From Osmia lignaria lignaria (Eukaryota > Arthropoda > Insecta > Hymenoptera > Megachilidae), in contig NW_027478160.1 in assembly GCF_051020975.1 (NCBI RefSeq), positions 19,242,001-19,306,000 on the forward strand: a stretch of 64,000 nt of DNA, given 5' to 3'. The notes under the pieces are model-generated. The model did not search any database. It was given only the letters and a program-made list of their open reading frames with translations, and was not told where the DNA came from. Position numbers and translations under genes: made by a program. Below, piece after piece: positions 23,048-35,605 of the stretch. The number at the start of each line of letters is the position of its first letter. Positions within the stretch are counted from its first letter, which is position 1.

Positions 23048-24335
23048 TTGCAGATTTATCTCAAGGGAAGGGGCCTGACGGACATATTTCGAGATATTTC
23101 TTCTTCTTGTTGTTCTTCTTCTGCACAGCTAAGCTGGAAGTGGCATTTGCGGCTCGCACTAGTGCAGAGTTATCTCAAAGAAAGGGGCCACGGTGTTTCT
23201 GTATCTCTATTATGTTGGTGCGGCTTCGGAACTTTTAAATATCTCGATATATCTCGAAAACTACGCTTCTGATCAAAAAATATCATAGAACATAACTTGT
23301 AGGAGACATAATTCTCTACAAAAAAGGTCTCTTAACATTTTGCCATAGCTCGCTTCGTTTCCGAGATATTTGCAGATATATCTCAAGGGAAGGGGCCTGA
23401 CGGACATATTTCGAGATACTTCTTCTTCTTGTTGTTCTTCTTCTGCACAGCTAAACTGGAAGTGGCATTTCCAGCTCGCAATAGAGCAGAGTTATCTGAA
23501 AGAAAGGGGCCACGGTGTTTCTGTATCTCTATTATGTTGGTGCGGCTTCGGAACTTTTAAATATCTTGATATATCTCGAGAACTACGCATCTGATCAAAA
23601 AATATCATAGAACATAAAAAGTACGAAACTTAATTCTCTACAAAAAAGGTCTCTTAACATTTTGCCATAGCTCGCTTCGTTTCCGAGATATTTGCAGATT
23701 TATCTCGAGGGAAGGGGCCTGACAGACATATTTCGAGATATTTCTTCTTCTTGTTGTTCTTCTTCTGCACAGCTAAGCTGGAAGTGGCTTTTGCGGCCCG
23801 CACTAGTGCAGAGTTATCTCAAAGAAAGGGGCCACGGTGTTTCTGTATCTCTATTATGTTGGTGCGGCTTCGGAACTTTTAAATATCTCGATATATCTCG
23901 AAAACTACGCTTCTGATCAAAAAATATCATAGAACATAACTTGTAGGAGACATAATTCTCTACAAAAAAGGTCTCTTAACATTTTGCCATAGCTCGCTTC
24001 GTTTCCGAGATATTTGCTGATTTATCTCAAGGGAAGGGGCCTGACGGACATATTTCGAGATATATCTTCTTCTTGTTGTTCTTCTTCTGCACAGCTAAGC
24101 TGGAAGTGGCATTTGCAGCTCGCAATAGTGCAGAGTTATCTCAAAGAAAGGGGCCACGGTGTTTCTGTATCTCTATTATGCTGGTGCGGCTTCGGAACTT
24201 TTAAATATCTTGATATATCTCGAGAACTACGCATCTGATCAAAAAATATCATAGAACATAAAAAGTACGAAACTTAATTCTCTACAACAAAGGTCTCTTA
24301 ACATTTTGCCATAGCTCGCTTTGTTTCCGAGATAT
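23048..24335. repeat. Mixed monomers between 6-mer and 5-mer blocks
   Basis: Order: class B 23048 (plain gtttctgtatc form), A3 with gagatacttc 23370, B4 with ggcccgcactag and gacagacat 23692, A1 with gagatatatcttc 24014. Several of these are recombinant forms of subclasses seen elsewhere. Confidence 0.72.
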
Positions 24336-27300
24336 TTGCTGATTTATCTCAAGGGAAGGGGCCTGACGGACATATTTCGAGATATTTCTTCTTCTCGTTG
24401 TTCTTTTTCTGCACAGCTAAGCTGGAAGTGGCATTTGCGGCCCGCACTAGTGCAGAGTTATCTCAAAGAAAGGGGCCACGGTGTTTCTGTATCTCTATTA
24501 TGTTGGTGCGGCTTCGGAACTTTTAAATATCTCGATATATCTCGAAAACTACGCTTCTGATCAAAAAATATCATAGAACATAACTTGTAGGAGACATAAT
24601 TCTCTACAAAAAAGGTCTCTTAACATTTTGCCATAGCTCGCTTCGTTTCCGAGATATTTGCAGATATATCTCAAGGGAAGGGGCCTGACGGACATATTTC
24701 GAGATATTTCTTCTTCTTGTTGTTCTTCTTCTGCACAGCTAAACTGGAAGTGGCATTTCCAGCTCGCAATAGAGCAGAGTTATCTGAAAGAAAGGGGCCA
24801 CGGTGTTTCTGTATCTCTATTATGTTGGTGCGGCTTCGGAACTTTTAAATATCTTGATATATCTCGAGAACTACGCATCTGATCAAAAAATATCATAGAA
24901 CATAAAAAGTAGGAAACTTAATTCTCTACAAAAAAGGTCTCTTAACATTTTGCCATAGCTCGCTTCGTTTCCGAGATATTTGCAGATTTATCTCAAGGGA
25001 AGGGGCCTGACGGACATATTTCGAGATATTTCTTCTTCTTGTTGTTCTTCTTCTGCACAGCTAAGCTGGAAGTGGCATTTGCGGCTCGCACTAGTGCAGA
25101 GTTATCTCAAAGAAAGGGGCCACGGTGTTTCTGGATCTCTATTATGTTGGTGCGGCTTCCGAACTTTTAAATATCTCGATATATCTCGAAAACTACGCTT
25201 CTGATCAAAAAATATCATAGAACATAAATTGTAGGAAACATAATTCTCTACAAAAAAGGTCTCTTAACATTTTGCCATAGCTCGTTTCGTTTCCGAGATA
25301 TTTGCAGATATATCTCAAGGGAAGGGGCCTGACGGACATATTTCGAGATATTTCTTCTTCTTGTTGTTCTTCTTCTGCACAGCTAAACTGGAAGTGGCAT
25401 TTCCAGCTCGCAATAGTGCAGAGTTATCTCAAAGAAAGGGGCCACGGTGTTTCTGTATCTCTATTATGTTGGTGCGGCTTCGGAACTTTTAAATATCTTG
25501 ATATATCTCGAGAACTACGCATCTGATCAAAAAATATCATAGAACATAAAAAGTACGAAACTTAATTCTCTACAAAAAAGGTCTCTTAACATTTTGCCAT
25601 AGCTCGCTTCGTTTCCGAGATATTTGCAGATTTATCTCGAGGGAAGGGGCCTGACAGACATATTTCGAGATATTTCTTCTTCTTGTTGTTCTTCTTCTGC
25701 ACAGCTAAGCTGGAAGTGGCATTTCCAGCTCGCAATAGTGCAGAGTTATCTCAAAGAAAGGGGCCACGGTGTTTCTGTATCTCTATTATGCTGGTGCGGC
25801 TTCGGAACTTTTAAATATCTTGATATATCTCGAGAACTACGCATCTGATCAAAAAATATCATAGAACATAAAAAGTACGAAACTTAATTCTCTACAACAA
25901 AGGTCTCTTAACATTTTGCCATAGCTCGCTTTGTTTCCGAGATATTTGCTGATTTATCTCAAGGGAAGGGGCCTGACGGACATATTTCGAGATATTTCTT
26001 CTTCTCGTTGTTCTTCTTCTGCACAGCTAAGCTGGAAGTGGCATTTGCGGCCCGCACTAGTGCAGAGTTATCTCAAAGAAAGGGGCCACGGTGTTTCTGT
26101 ATCTCTATTATGTTGGTGCGGCTTCGGAACTTTTAAATATCTCGATATATCTCGAAAACTACGCTTCTGATCAAAAAATATCATAGAACATAACTTGTAG
26201 GAGACATAATTCTCTACAAAAAAGGTCTCTTAACATTTTGCCATAGCTCGCTTCGTTTCCGAGATATTTGCAGATATATCTCAAGGGAAGGGGCCTGACG
26301 GACATATTTCGAGATACTTCTTCTTCTTGTTGTTCTTTTTCTGCACAGCTAAACTGGAAGTGGCATTTCCAGCTCGCAATAGAGCAGAGTTATCTGAAAG
26401 AAAGGGGCCACGGTGTTTCTGTATCTCTATTATGTTGGTGCGGCTTCGGAACTTTTAAATATCTTGATATATCTCGAGAACTACGCATCTGATCAAAAAA
26501 TATCATAGAACATAAAAAGTAGGAAACTTAATTCTCTACAAAAAAGGTCTCTTAACATTTTGCCATAGCTCGCTTCGTTTCCGAGATATTTGCAGATTTA
26601 TCTCAAGGGAAGGGGCCTGACGGACATATTTCGAGATATTTCTTCTTCTTGTTGTTCTTCTTCTGCACAGCTAAGCTGGAAGTGGCATTTGCGGCTCGCA
26701 CTAGTGCAGAGTTATCTCAAAGAAAGGGGCCACGGTGTTTCTGGATCTCTATTATGTTGGTGCGGCTTCCGAACTTTTAAATATCTCGATATATCTCGAA
26801 AACTACGCTTCTGATCAAAAAATATCATAGAACATAAATTGTAGGAAACATAATTCTCTACAAAAAAGGTCTCTTAACATTTTGCCATAGCTCGTTTCGT
26901 TTCCGAGATATTTGCAGATATATCTCAAGGGAAGGGGCCTGACGGACATATTTCGAGATATTTCTTCTTCTTGTTGTTCTTCTTCTGCACAGCTAAACTG
27001 GAAGTGGCATTTCCAGCTCGCAATAGTGCAGAGTTATCTCAAAGAAAGGGGCCACGGTGTTTCTGTATCTCTATTATGTTGGTGCGGCTTCGGAACTTTT
27101 AAATATCTTGATATATCTCGAGAACTACGCATCTGATCAAAAAATATCATAGAACATAAAAAGTACGAAACTTAATTCTCTACAAAAAAGGTCTCTTAAC
27201 ATTTTGCCATAGCTCGCTTCGTTTCCGAGATATTTGCAGATTTATCTCGAGGGAAGGGGCCTGACAGACATATTTCGAGATATTTCTTCTTCTTGTTGTT

Positions 27301-27555
27301 CTTCTTCTGCACAGCTAAGCTGGAAGTGGCTTTTGCGGCTCGCACTAGTGCAGAGTTATCTCAAAGAAAGGGGCCACGGTGTTTCTGTATCTCTATTATG
27401 TTGGTGCGGCTTCGGAACTTTTAAATATCTCGATATATCTCGAAAACTACGCTTCTGATCAAAAAATATCATAGAACATAACTTGTAGGAGACATAATTC
27501 TCTACAAAAAAGGTCTCTTAACATTTTGCCATAGCTCGCTTCGTTTCCGAGATAT
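24336..27555. repeat. 5-mer HOR, two units of 1,610 bp
   Basis: Unit one (24336-25945) is B1, A3, B2, A2, then a B4 start with A2 body. Unit two (25946-27555) is B1, A3, B2, A2, B4. They differ at the fifth monomer and at the ttctttttctgc change, which is in B1 of unit one but in A3 of unit two. The A3 of unit two also has gagatacttc. A similar run recurs at 35284-36893. Confidence 0.78.
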
Positions 27556-28521
27556 TTGCAGATTTATCTCAAGGGAAGGGGCCTGACGGACATATTTCGA
27601 GATATATCTTCTTCTTGTTGTTCTTCTTCTGCACAGCTAAGCTGGAAGTGGCATTTGCAGCTCGCAATAGTGCAGAGTTATCTCAAAGAAAGGGGCCACG
27701 GTGTTTCTGTATCTCTATTATGTTGGTGCGGCTTCGGAACTTTTAAATATCTTGATATATCTCGAGAAGTACGCATCTGATCAAAAAATATCATAGAACA
27801 TAGAAAGTAGGAAACTTAATTCTCTACAAAAAAGGTCTCTTAACATTTTGCCATAGCTCGCTTCGTTTCCGAGATATTTGCAGATTTATCTCAAGGGAAG
27901 GGGCCTGACGGACATATTTCGAGATATTTCTTCTTCTTGTTGTTCTTCTTCTGCACAGCTAAGCTGGAAGTGGCATTTGCGGCTCGCACTAGTGCAGAGT
28001 TATCTCAAAGAAAGGGGCCACGGTGTTTCAGGATCTCTGTTATGTTGGTGCGGCTTCGGAACTTTTAAATATCTCGATATATCTCGAAAACTACGCATCT
28101 GATCAAAAAATATCATAGAACATAAAAAGTAGGAAACTTAATTCTCTACAAAAAAGGTCTCTTAACATTATGCCATAGCTCGCTTCGTTTCCGAGATATT
28201 TGCTGATTTATCTCAAGGGAAGGGGCCTGACGGACATATTTCGAGATATTTCTTCTTCTTGTTGTTCTTCTTCTGCACAGCTAAACTGGAAGTGGCATTT
28301 CCAGCTCGCAATAGTGCAGAGTTATCTCAAAGAAAGGGGCCACGGTGTTTCTGTATCTCTATTATGCTGGTGCGGCTTCGGAACTTTTAAATATCTTGAT
28401 ATATCTCGAGAACTACGCATCTGATCAAAAAATATCATAGAACATAAAAAGTACGAAACTTAATTCTCTACAACAAAGGTCTCTTAACATTTTGCCATAG
28501 CTCGCTTTGTTTCCGAGATAT
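27556..28521. repeat. Three-monomer cassette A1-B3-A2
   Basis: A1 with gagaagtacgc at 27556, B3 at 27878 and A2 at 28200. The same ordered triplet occurs at 2762, 8880, 14032, 39792, 43012, 47198 and 50418, and partly at 38504. It is followed by a monomer beginning with the B1 marker ctttgtttccg. Confidence 0.8.
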
Positions 28522-31500
28522 TTGCTGATTTATCTCAAGGGAAGGGGCCTGACGGACATATTTCGAGATATTTCTTCTTCTCGTTGTTCTTTTTCTGCAC
28601 AGCTAAGCTGGAAGTGGCATTTGCGGCCCGCACTAGTGCAGAGTTATCTCAAAGAAAGGGGCCACGGTGTTTCTGTATCTCTATTATGTTGGTGCGGCTT
28701 CGGAACTTTTAAATATCTCGATATATCTCGAAAACTACGCTTCTGATCAAAAAATATCATAGAACATAACTTGTAGGAGACATAATTCTCTACAAAAAAG
28801 GTCTCTTAACATTTTGCCATAGCTCGCTTCGTTTCCGAGATATTTGCAGATATATCTCAAGGGAAGGGGCCTGACGGACATATTTCGAGATATTTCTTCT
28901 TCTTGTTGTTCTTCTTCTGCACAGCTAAACTGGAAGTGGCATTTCCAGCTCGCAATAGAGCAGAGTTATCTGAAAGAAAGGGGCCACGGTGTTTCTGTAT
29001 CTCTATTATGTTGGTGCGGCTTCGGAACTTTTAAATATCTTGATAGATCTCGAGAACTACGCATCTGATCAAAAAATATCATAGAACATAAAAAGTAGGA
29101 AACTTAATTCTCTACAAAAAAGGTCTCTTAACATTTTGCCATAGCTCGCTTCGTTTCCGAGATATTTGCAGATTTATCTCAAGGGAAGGGGCCTGACGGA
29201 CATATTTCGAGATATTTCTTCTTCTTGTTGTTCTTCTTCTGCACAGCTAAGCTGGAAGTGGCATTTGCGGCTCGCACTAGTGCAGAGTTATCTCAAAGAA
29301 AGGGGCCACGGTGTTTCTGGATCTCTATTATGTTGGTGCGGCTTCCGAACTTTTAAATATCTCGATATATCTCGAAAACTACGCTTCTGATCAAAAAATA
29401 TCATAGAACATGAATTGTAGGAAACATAATTCTCTACAAAAAAGGTCTCTTAACATTTTGCCATAGCTCGTTTCGTTTCCGAGATATTTGCAGATATATC
29501 TCAAGGGAAGGTGCCTGACGGACATATTTCGAGATATTTCTTCTTCTTGTTGTTCTTCTTCTGCACAGCTAAACTGGAAGTGGCATTTCCAGCTCGCAAT
29601 AGTGCAGAGTTATCTCAAAGAAAGGGGCCACGGTGTTTCTGTATCTCTATTATGTTGGTGCGGCTTCGGAACTTTTAAATATCTTGATATATCTCGAGAA
29701 CTACGCATCTGATCAAAAAATATCATAGAACATAAAAAGTACGAAACTTAATTCTCTACAACAAAGGTCTCTTAACATTTTGCCATAGCTCGCTTTGTTT
29801 CCGAGATATTTGCTGATTTATCTCAAGGGAAGGGGCCTGACGGACATATTTCGAGATATTTCTTCTTCTCGTTGTTCTTTTTCTGCACAGCTAAGCTGGA
29901 AGTGGCATTTGCGGCCCGCACTAGTGCAGAGTTATCTCAAAGAAAGGGGCCACGGTGTTTCTGTATCTCTATTATGTTGGTGCGGCTTCGGAACTTTTAA
30001 ATATCTCGATATATCTCGAAAACTACGCTTCTGATCAAAAAATATCATAGAACATAACTTGTAGGAGACATAATTCTCTACAAAAAAGGTCTCTTAACAT
30101 TTTGCCATAGCTCGCTTCGTTTCCGAGATATTTGCAGATATATCTCAAGGGAAGGGGCCTGACGGACATATTTCGAGATATTTCTTCTTCTTGTTGTTCT
30201 TCTTCTGCACAGCTAAACTGGAAGTGGCATTTCCAGCTCGCAATAGAGCAGAGTTATCTGAAAGAAAGGGGCCACGGTGTTTCTGTATCTCTATTATGTT
30301 GGTGCGGCTTCGGAACTTTTAAATATCTTGATATATCTCGAGAACTACGCATCTGATCAAAAAATATCATAGAACATAAAAAGTAGGAAACTTAATTCTC
30401 TACAAAAAAGGTCTCTTAACATTTTGCCATAGCTCGCTTCGTTTCCGAGATATTTGCAGATTTATCTCAAGGGAAGGGGCCTGACGGACATATTTCGAGA
30501 TATTTCTTCTTCTTGTTGTTCTTCTTCTGCACAGCTAAGCTGGAAGTGGCATTTGCGGCTCGCACTAGTGCAGAGTTATCTCAAAGAAAGGGGCCACGGT
30601 GTTTCTGGATCTCTATTATGTTGGTGCGGCTTCCGAACTTTTAAATATCTCGATATATCTCGAAAACTACGCTTCTGATCAAAAAATATCATAGAACATA
30701 AATTGTAGGAAACATAATTCTCTACAAAAAAGGTCTCTTAACATTTTGCCATAGCTCGTTTCGTTTCCGAGATATTTGCAGATATATCTCAAGGGAAGGG
30801 GCCTGACGGACATATTTCGAGATATTTCTTCTTCTTGTTGTTCTTCTTCTGCACAGCTAAACTGGAAGTGGCATTTCCAGCTCGCAATAGTGCAGAGTTA
30901 TCTCAAAGAAAGGGGCCACGGTGTTTCTGTATCTCTATTATGTTGGTGCGGCTTCGGAACTTTTAAATATCTTGATATATCTCGAGAACTACGCATCTGA
31001 TCAAAAAATATCATAGAACATAAAAAGTAGGAAACTTAATTCTCTACAAAAAAGGTCTCTTAACATTTTGCCATAGCTCGCTTCGTTTCCGAGATATTTG
31101 CAGATTTATCTCAAGGGAAGGGGCCTGACGGACATATTTCGAGATATTTCTTCTTCTTGTTGTTCTTCTTCTGCACAGCTAAGCTGGAAGTGGCATTTGC
31201 GGCTCGCACTAGTGCAGAGTTATCTCAAAGAAAGGGGCCACGGTGTTTCTGGATCTCTATTATGTTGGTGCGGCTTCCGAACTTTTAAATATCTCGATAT
31301 ATCTCGAAAACTACGCTTCTGATCAAAAAATATCATAGAACATAAATTGTAGGAAACATAATTCTCTACAAAAAAGGTCTCTTAACATTTTGCCATAGCT
31401 CGTTTCGTTTCCGAGATATTTGCAGATATATCTCAAGGGAAGGGGCCTGACGGACATATTTCGAGATATTTCTTCTTCTTGTTGTTCTTCTTCTGCACAG

Positions 31501-32063
31501 CTAAACTGGAAGTGGCATTTCCAGCTCGCAATAGTGCAGAGTTATCTCAAAGAAAGGGGCCACGGTGTTTCTGTATCTCTATTATGTTGGTGCGGCTTCG
31601 GAACTTTTAAATATCTTGATATATCTCGAGAACTACGCATCTGATCAAAAAATATCATAGAACATAAAAAGTACGAAACTTAATTCTCTACAAAAAAGGT
31701 CTCTTAACATTTTGCCATAGCTCGCTTCGTTTCCGAGATATTTGCAGATTTATCTCGAGGGAAGGGGCCTGACAGACATATTTCGAGATATTTCTTCTTC
31801 TTGTTGTTCTTCTTCTGCACAGCTAAGCTGGAAGTGGCATTTCCAGCTCGCAATAGTGCAGAGTTATCTCAAAGAAAGGGGCCACGGTGTTTCTGTATCT
31901 CTATTATGCTGGTGCGGCTTCGGAACTTTTAAATATCTTGATATATCTCGAGAACTACGCATCTGATCAAAAAATATCATAGAACATAAAAAGTACGAAA
32001 CTTAATTCTCTACAACAAAGGTCTCTTAACATTTTGCCATAGCTCGCTTTGTTTCCGAGATAT
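28522..32063. repeat. 11-mer HOR unit (3,542 bp), first copy
   Basis: Monomer order: B1, A3, B2, A4, B1, A3, B2, A2, B2, A2, then a B4 start with A2 body at 31742. The B1 copies carry ttctttttctgc. The A3 copy 28844 carries the rare cttgatagatctcg at about 29,040, which recurs exactly 3,542 bp downstream. The first eight monomers are themselves two near-copies of a 4-mer (1,288 bp). Confidence 0.86.
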
Positions 32064-35000
32064 TTGCTGATTTATCTCAAGGGAAGGGGCCTGACGGACA
32101 TATTTCGAGATATTTCTTCTTCTCGTTGTTCTTTTTCTGCACAGCTAAGCTGGAAGTGGCATTTGCGGCCCGCACTAGTGCAGAGTTATCTCAAAGAAAG
32201 GGGCCACGGTGTTTCTGTATCTCTATTATGTTGGTGCGGCTTCGGAACTTTTAAATATCTCGATATATCTCGAAAACTACGCTTCTGATCAAAAAATATC
32301 ATAGAACATAACTTGTAGGAGACATAATTCTCTACAAAAAAGGTCTCTTAACATTTTGCCATAGCTCGCTTCGTTTCCGAGATATTTGCAGATATATCTC
32401 AAGGGAAGGGGCCTGACGGACATATTTCGAGATATTTCTTCTTCTTGTTGTTCTTCTTCTGCACAGCTAAACTGGAAGTGGCATTTCCAGCTCGCAATAG
32501 AGCAGAGTTATCTGAAAGAAAGGGGCCACGGTGTTTCTGTATCTCTATTATGTTGGTGCGGCTTCGGAACTTTTAAATATCTTGATAGATCTCGAGAACT
32601 ACGCATCTGATCAAAAAATATCATAGAACATAAAAAGTAGGAAACTTAATTCTCTACAAAAAAGGTCTCTTAACATTTTGCCATAGCTCGCTTCGTTTCC
32701 GAGATATTTGCAGATTTATCTCAAGGGAAGGGGCCTGACGGACATATTTCGAGATATTTCTTCTTCTTGTTGTTCTTCTTCTGCACAGCTAAGCTGGAAG
32801 TGGCATTTGCGGCTCGCACTAGTGCAGAGTTATCTCAAAGAAAGGGGCCACGGTGTTTCTGGATCTCTATTATGTTGGTGCGGCTTCCGAACTTTTAAAT
32901 ATCTCGATATATCTCGAAAACTACGCTTCTGATCAAAAAATATCATAGAACATGAATTGTAGGAAACATAATTCTCTACAAAAAAGGTCTCTTAACATTT
33001 TGCCATAGCTCGTTTCGTTTCCGAGATATTTGCAGATATATCTCAAGGGAAGGTGCCTGACGGACATATTTCGAGATATTTCTTCTTCTTGTTGTTCTTC
33101 TTCTGCACAGCTAAACTGGAAGTGGCATTTCCAGCTCGCAATAGTGCAGAGTTATCTCAAAGAAAGGGGCCACGGTGTTTCTGTATCTCTATTATGTTGG
33201 TGCGGCTTCGGAACTTTTAAATATCTTGATATATCTCGAGAACTACGCATCTGATCAAAAAATATCATAGAACATAAAAAGTACGAAACTTAATTCTCTA
33301 CAACAAAGGTCTCTTAACATTTTGCCATAGCTCGCTTTGTTTCCGAGATATTTGCTGATTTATCTCAAGGGAAGGGGCCTGACGGACATATTTCGAGATA
33401 TTTCTTCTTCTCGTTGTTCTTTTTCTGCACAGCTAAGCTGGAAGTGGCATTTGCGGCCCGCACTAGTGCAGAGTTATCTCAAAGAAAGGGGCCACGGTGT
33501 TTCTGTATCTCTATTATGTTGGTGCGGCTTCGGAACTTTTAAATATCTCGATATATCTCGAAAACTACGCTTCTGATCAAAAAATATCATAGAACATAAC
33601 TTGTAGGAGACATAATTCTCTACAAAAAAGGTCTCTTAACATTTTGCCATAGCTCGCTTCGTTTCCGAGATATTTGCAGATATATCTCAAGGGAAGGGGC
33701 CTGACGGACATATTTCGAGATATTTCTTCTTCTTGTTGTTCTTCTTCTGCACAGCTAAACTGGAAGTGGCATTTCCAGCTCGCAATAGAGCAGAGTTATC
33801 TGAAAGAAAGGGGCCACGGTGTTTCTGTATCTCTATTATGTTGGTGCGGCTTCGGAACTTTTAAATATCTTGATATATCTCGAGAACTACGCATCTGATC
33901 AAAAAATATCATAGAACATAAAAAGTAGGAAACTTAATTCTCTACAAAAAAGGTCTCTTAACATTTTGCCATAGCTCGCTTCGTTTCCGAGATATTTGCA
34001 GATTTATCTCAAGGGAAGGGGCCTGACGGACATATTTCGAGATATTTCTTCTTCTTGTTGTTCTTCTTCTGCACAGCTAAGCTGGAAGTGGCATTTGCGG
34101 CTCGCACTAGTGCAGAGTTATCTCAAAGAAAGGGGCCACGGTGTTTCTGGATCTCTATTATGTTGGTGCGGCTTCCGAACTTTTAAATATCTCGATATAT
34201 CTCGAAAACTACGCTTCTGATCAAAAAATATCATAGAACATAAATTGTAGGAAACATAATTCTCTACAAAAAAGGTCTCTTAACATTTTGCCATAGCTCG
34301 TTTCGTTTCCGAGATATTTGCAGATATATCTCAAGGGAAGGGGCCTGACGGACATATTTCGAGATATTTCTTCTTCTTGTTGTTCTTCTTCTGCACAGCT
34401 AAACTGGAAGTGGCATTTCCAGCTCGCAATAGTGCAGAGTTATCTCAAAGAAAGGGGCCACGGTGTTTCTGTATCTCTATTATGTTGGTGCGGCTTCGGA
34501 ACTTTTAAATATCTTGATATATCTCGAGAACTACGCATCTGATCAAAAAATATCATAGAACATAAAAAGTAGGAAACTTAATTCTCTACAAAAAAGGTCT
34601 CTTAACATTTTGCCATAGCTCGCTTCGTTTCCGAGATATTTGCAGATTTATCTCAAGGGAAGGGGCCTGACGGACATATTTCGAGATATTTCTTCTTCTT
34701 GTTGTTCTTCTTCTGCACAGCTAAGCTGGAAGTGGCATTTGCGGCTCGCACTAGTGCAGAGTTATCTCAAAGAAAGGGGCCACGGTGTTTCTGGATCTCT
34801 ATTATGTTGGTGCGGCTTCCGAACTTTTAAATATCTCGATATATCTCGAAAACTACGCTTCTGATCAAAAAATATCATAGAACATAAATTGTAGGAAACA
34901 TAATTCTCTACAAAAAAGGTCTCTTAACATTTTGCCATAGCTCGTTTCGTTTCCGAGATATTTGCAGATATATCTCAAGGGAAGGGGCCTGACGGACATA

Positions 35001-35605
35001 TTTCGAGATATTTCTTCTTCTTGTTGTTCTTCTTCTGCACAGCTAAACTGGAAGTGGCATTTCCAGCTCGCAATAGTGCAGAGTTATCTCAAAGAAAGGG
35101 GCCACGGTGTTTCTGTATCTCTATTATGTTGGTGCGGCTTCGGAACTTTTAAATATCTTGATATATCTCGAGAACTACGCATCTGATCAAAAAATATCAT
35201 AGAACATAAAAAGTACGAAACTTAATTCTCTACAAAAAAGGTCTCTTAACATTTTGCCATAGCTCGCTTCGTTTCCGAGATATTTGCAGATTTATCTCGA
35301 GGGAAGGGGCCTGACAGACATATTTCGAGATATTTCTTCTTCTTGTTGTTCTTCTTCTGCACAGCTAAGCTGGAAGTGGCATTTCCAGCTCGCAATAGTG
35401 CAGAGTTATCTCAAAGAAAGGGGCCACGGTGTTTCTGTATCTCTATTATGCTGGTGCGGCTTCGGAACTTTTAAATATCTTGATATATCTCGAGAACTAC
35501 GCATCTGATCAAAAAATATCATAGAACATAAAAAGTACGAAACTTAATTCTCTACAACAAAGGTCTCTTAACATTTTGCCATAGCTCGCTTTGTTTCCGA
35601 GATAT
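32064..35605. repeat. 11-mer HOR unit, second copy
   Basis: Same order and markers as 28522-32063, including cttgatagatctcg at about 32,582, gaaggtgcctg at monomer 33030 and the linkers aaattgtaggaaacata. I found no marker difference by eye. The following B1 (35606) lacks ttctttttctgc, so a third unit does not follow. Confidence 0.86.
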
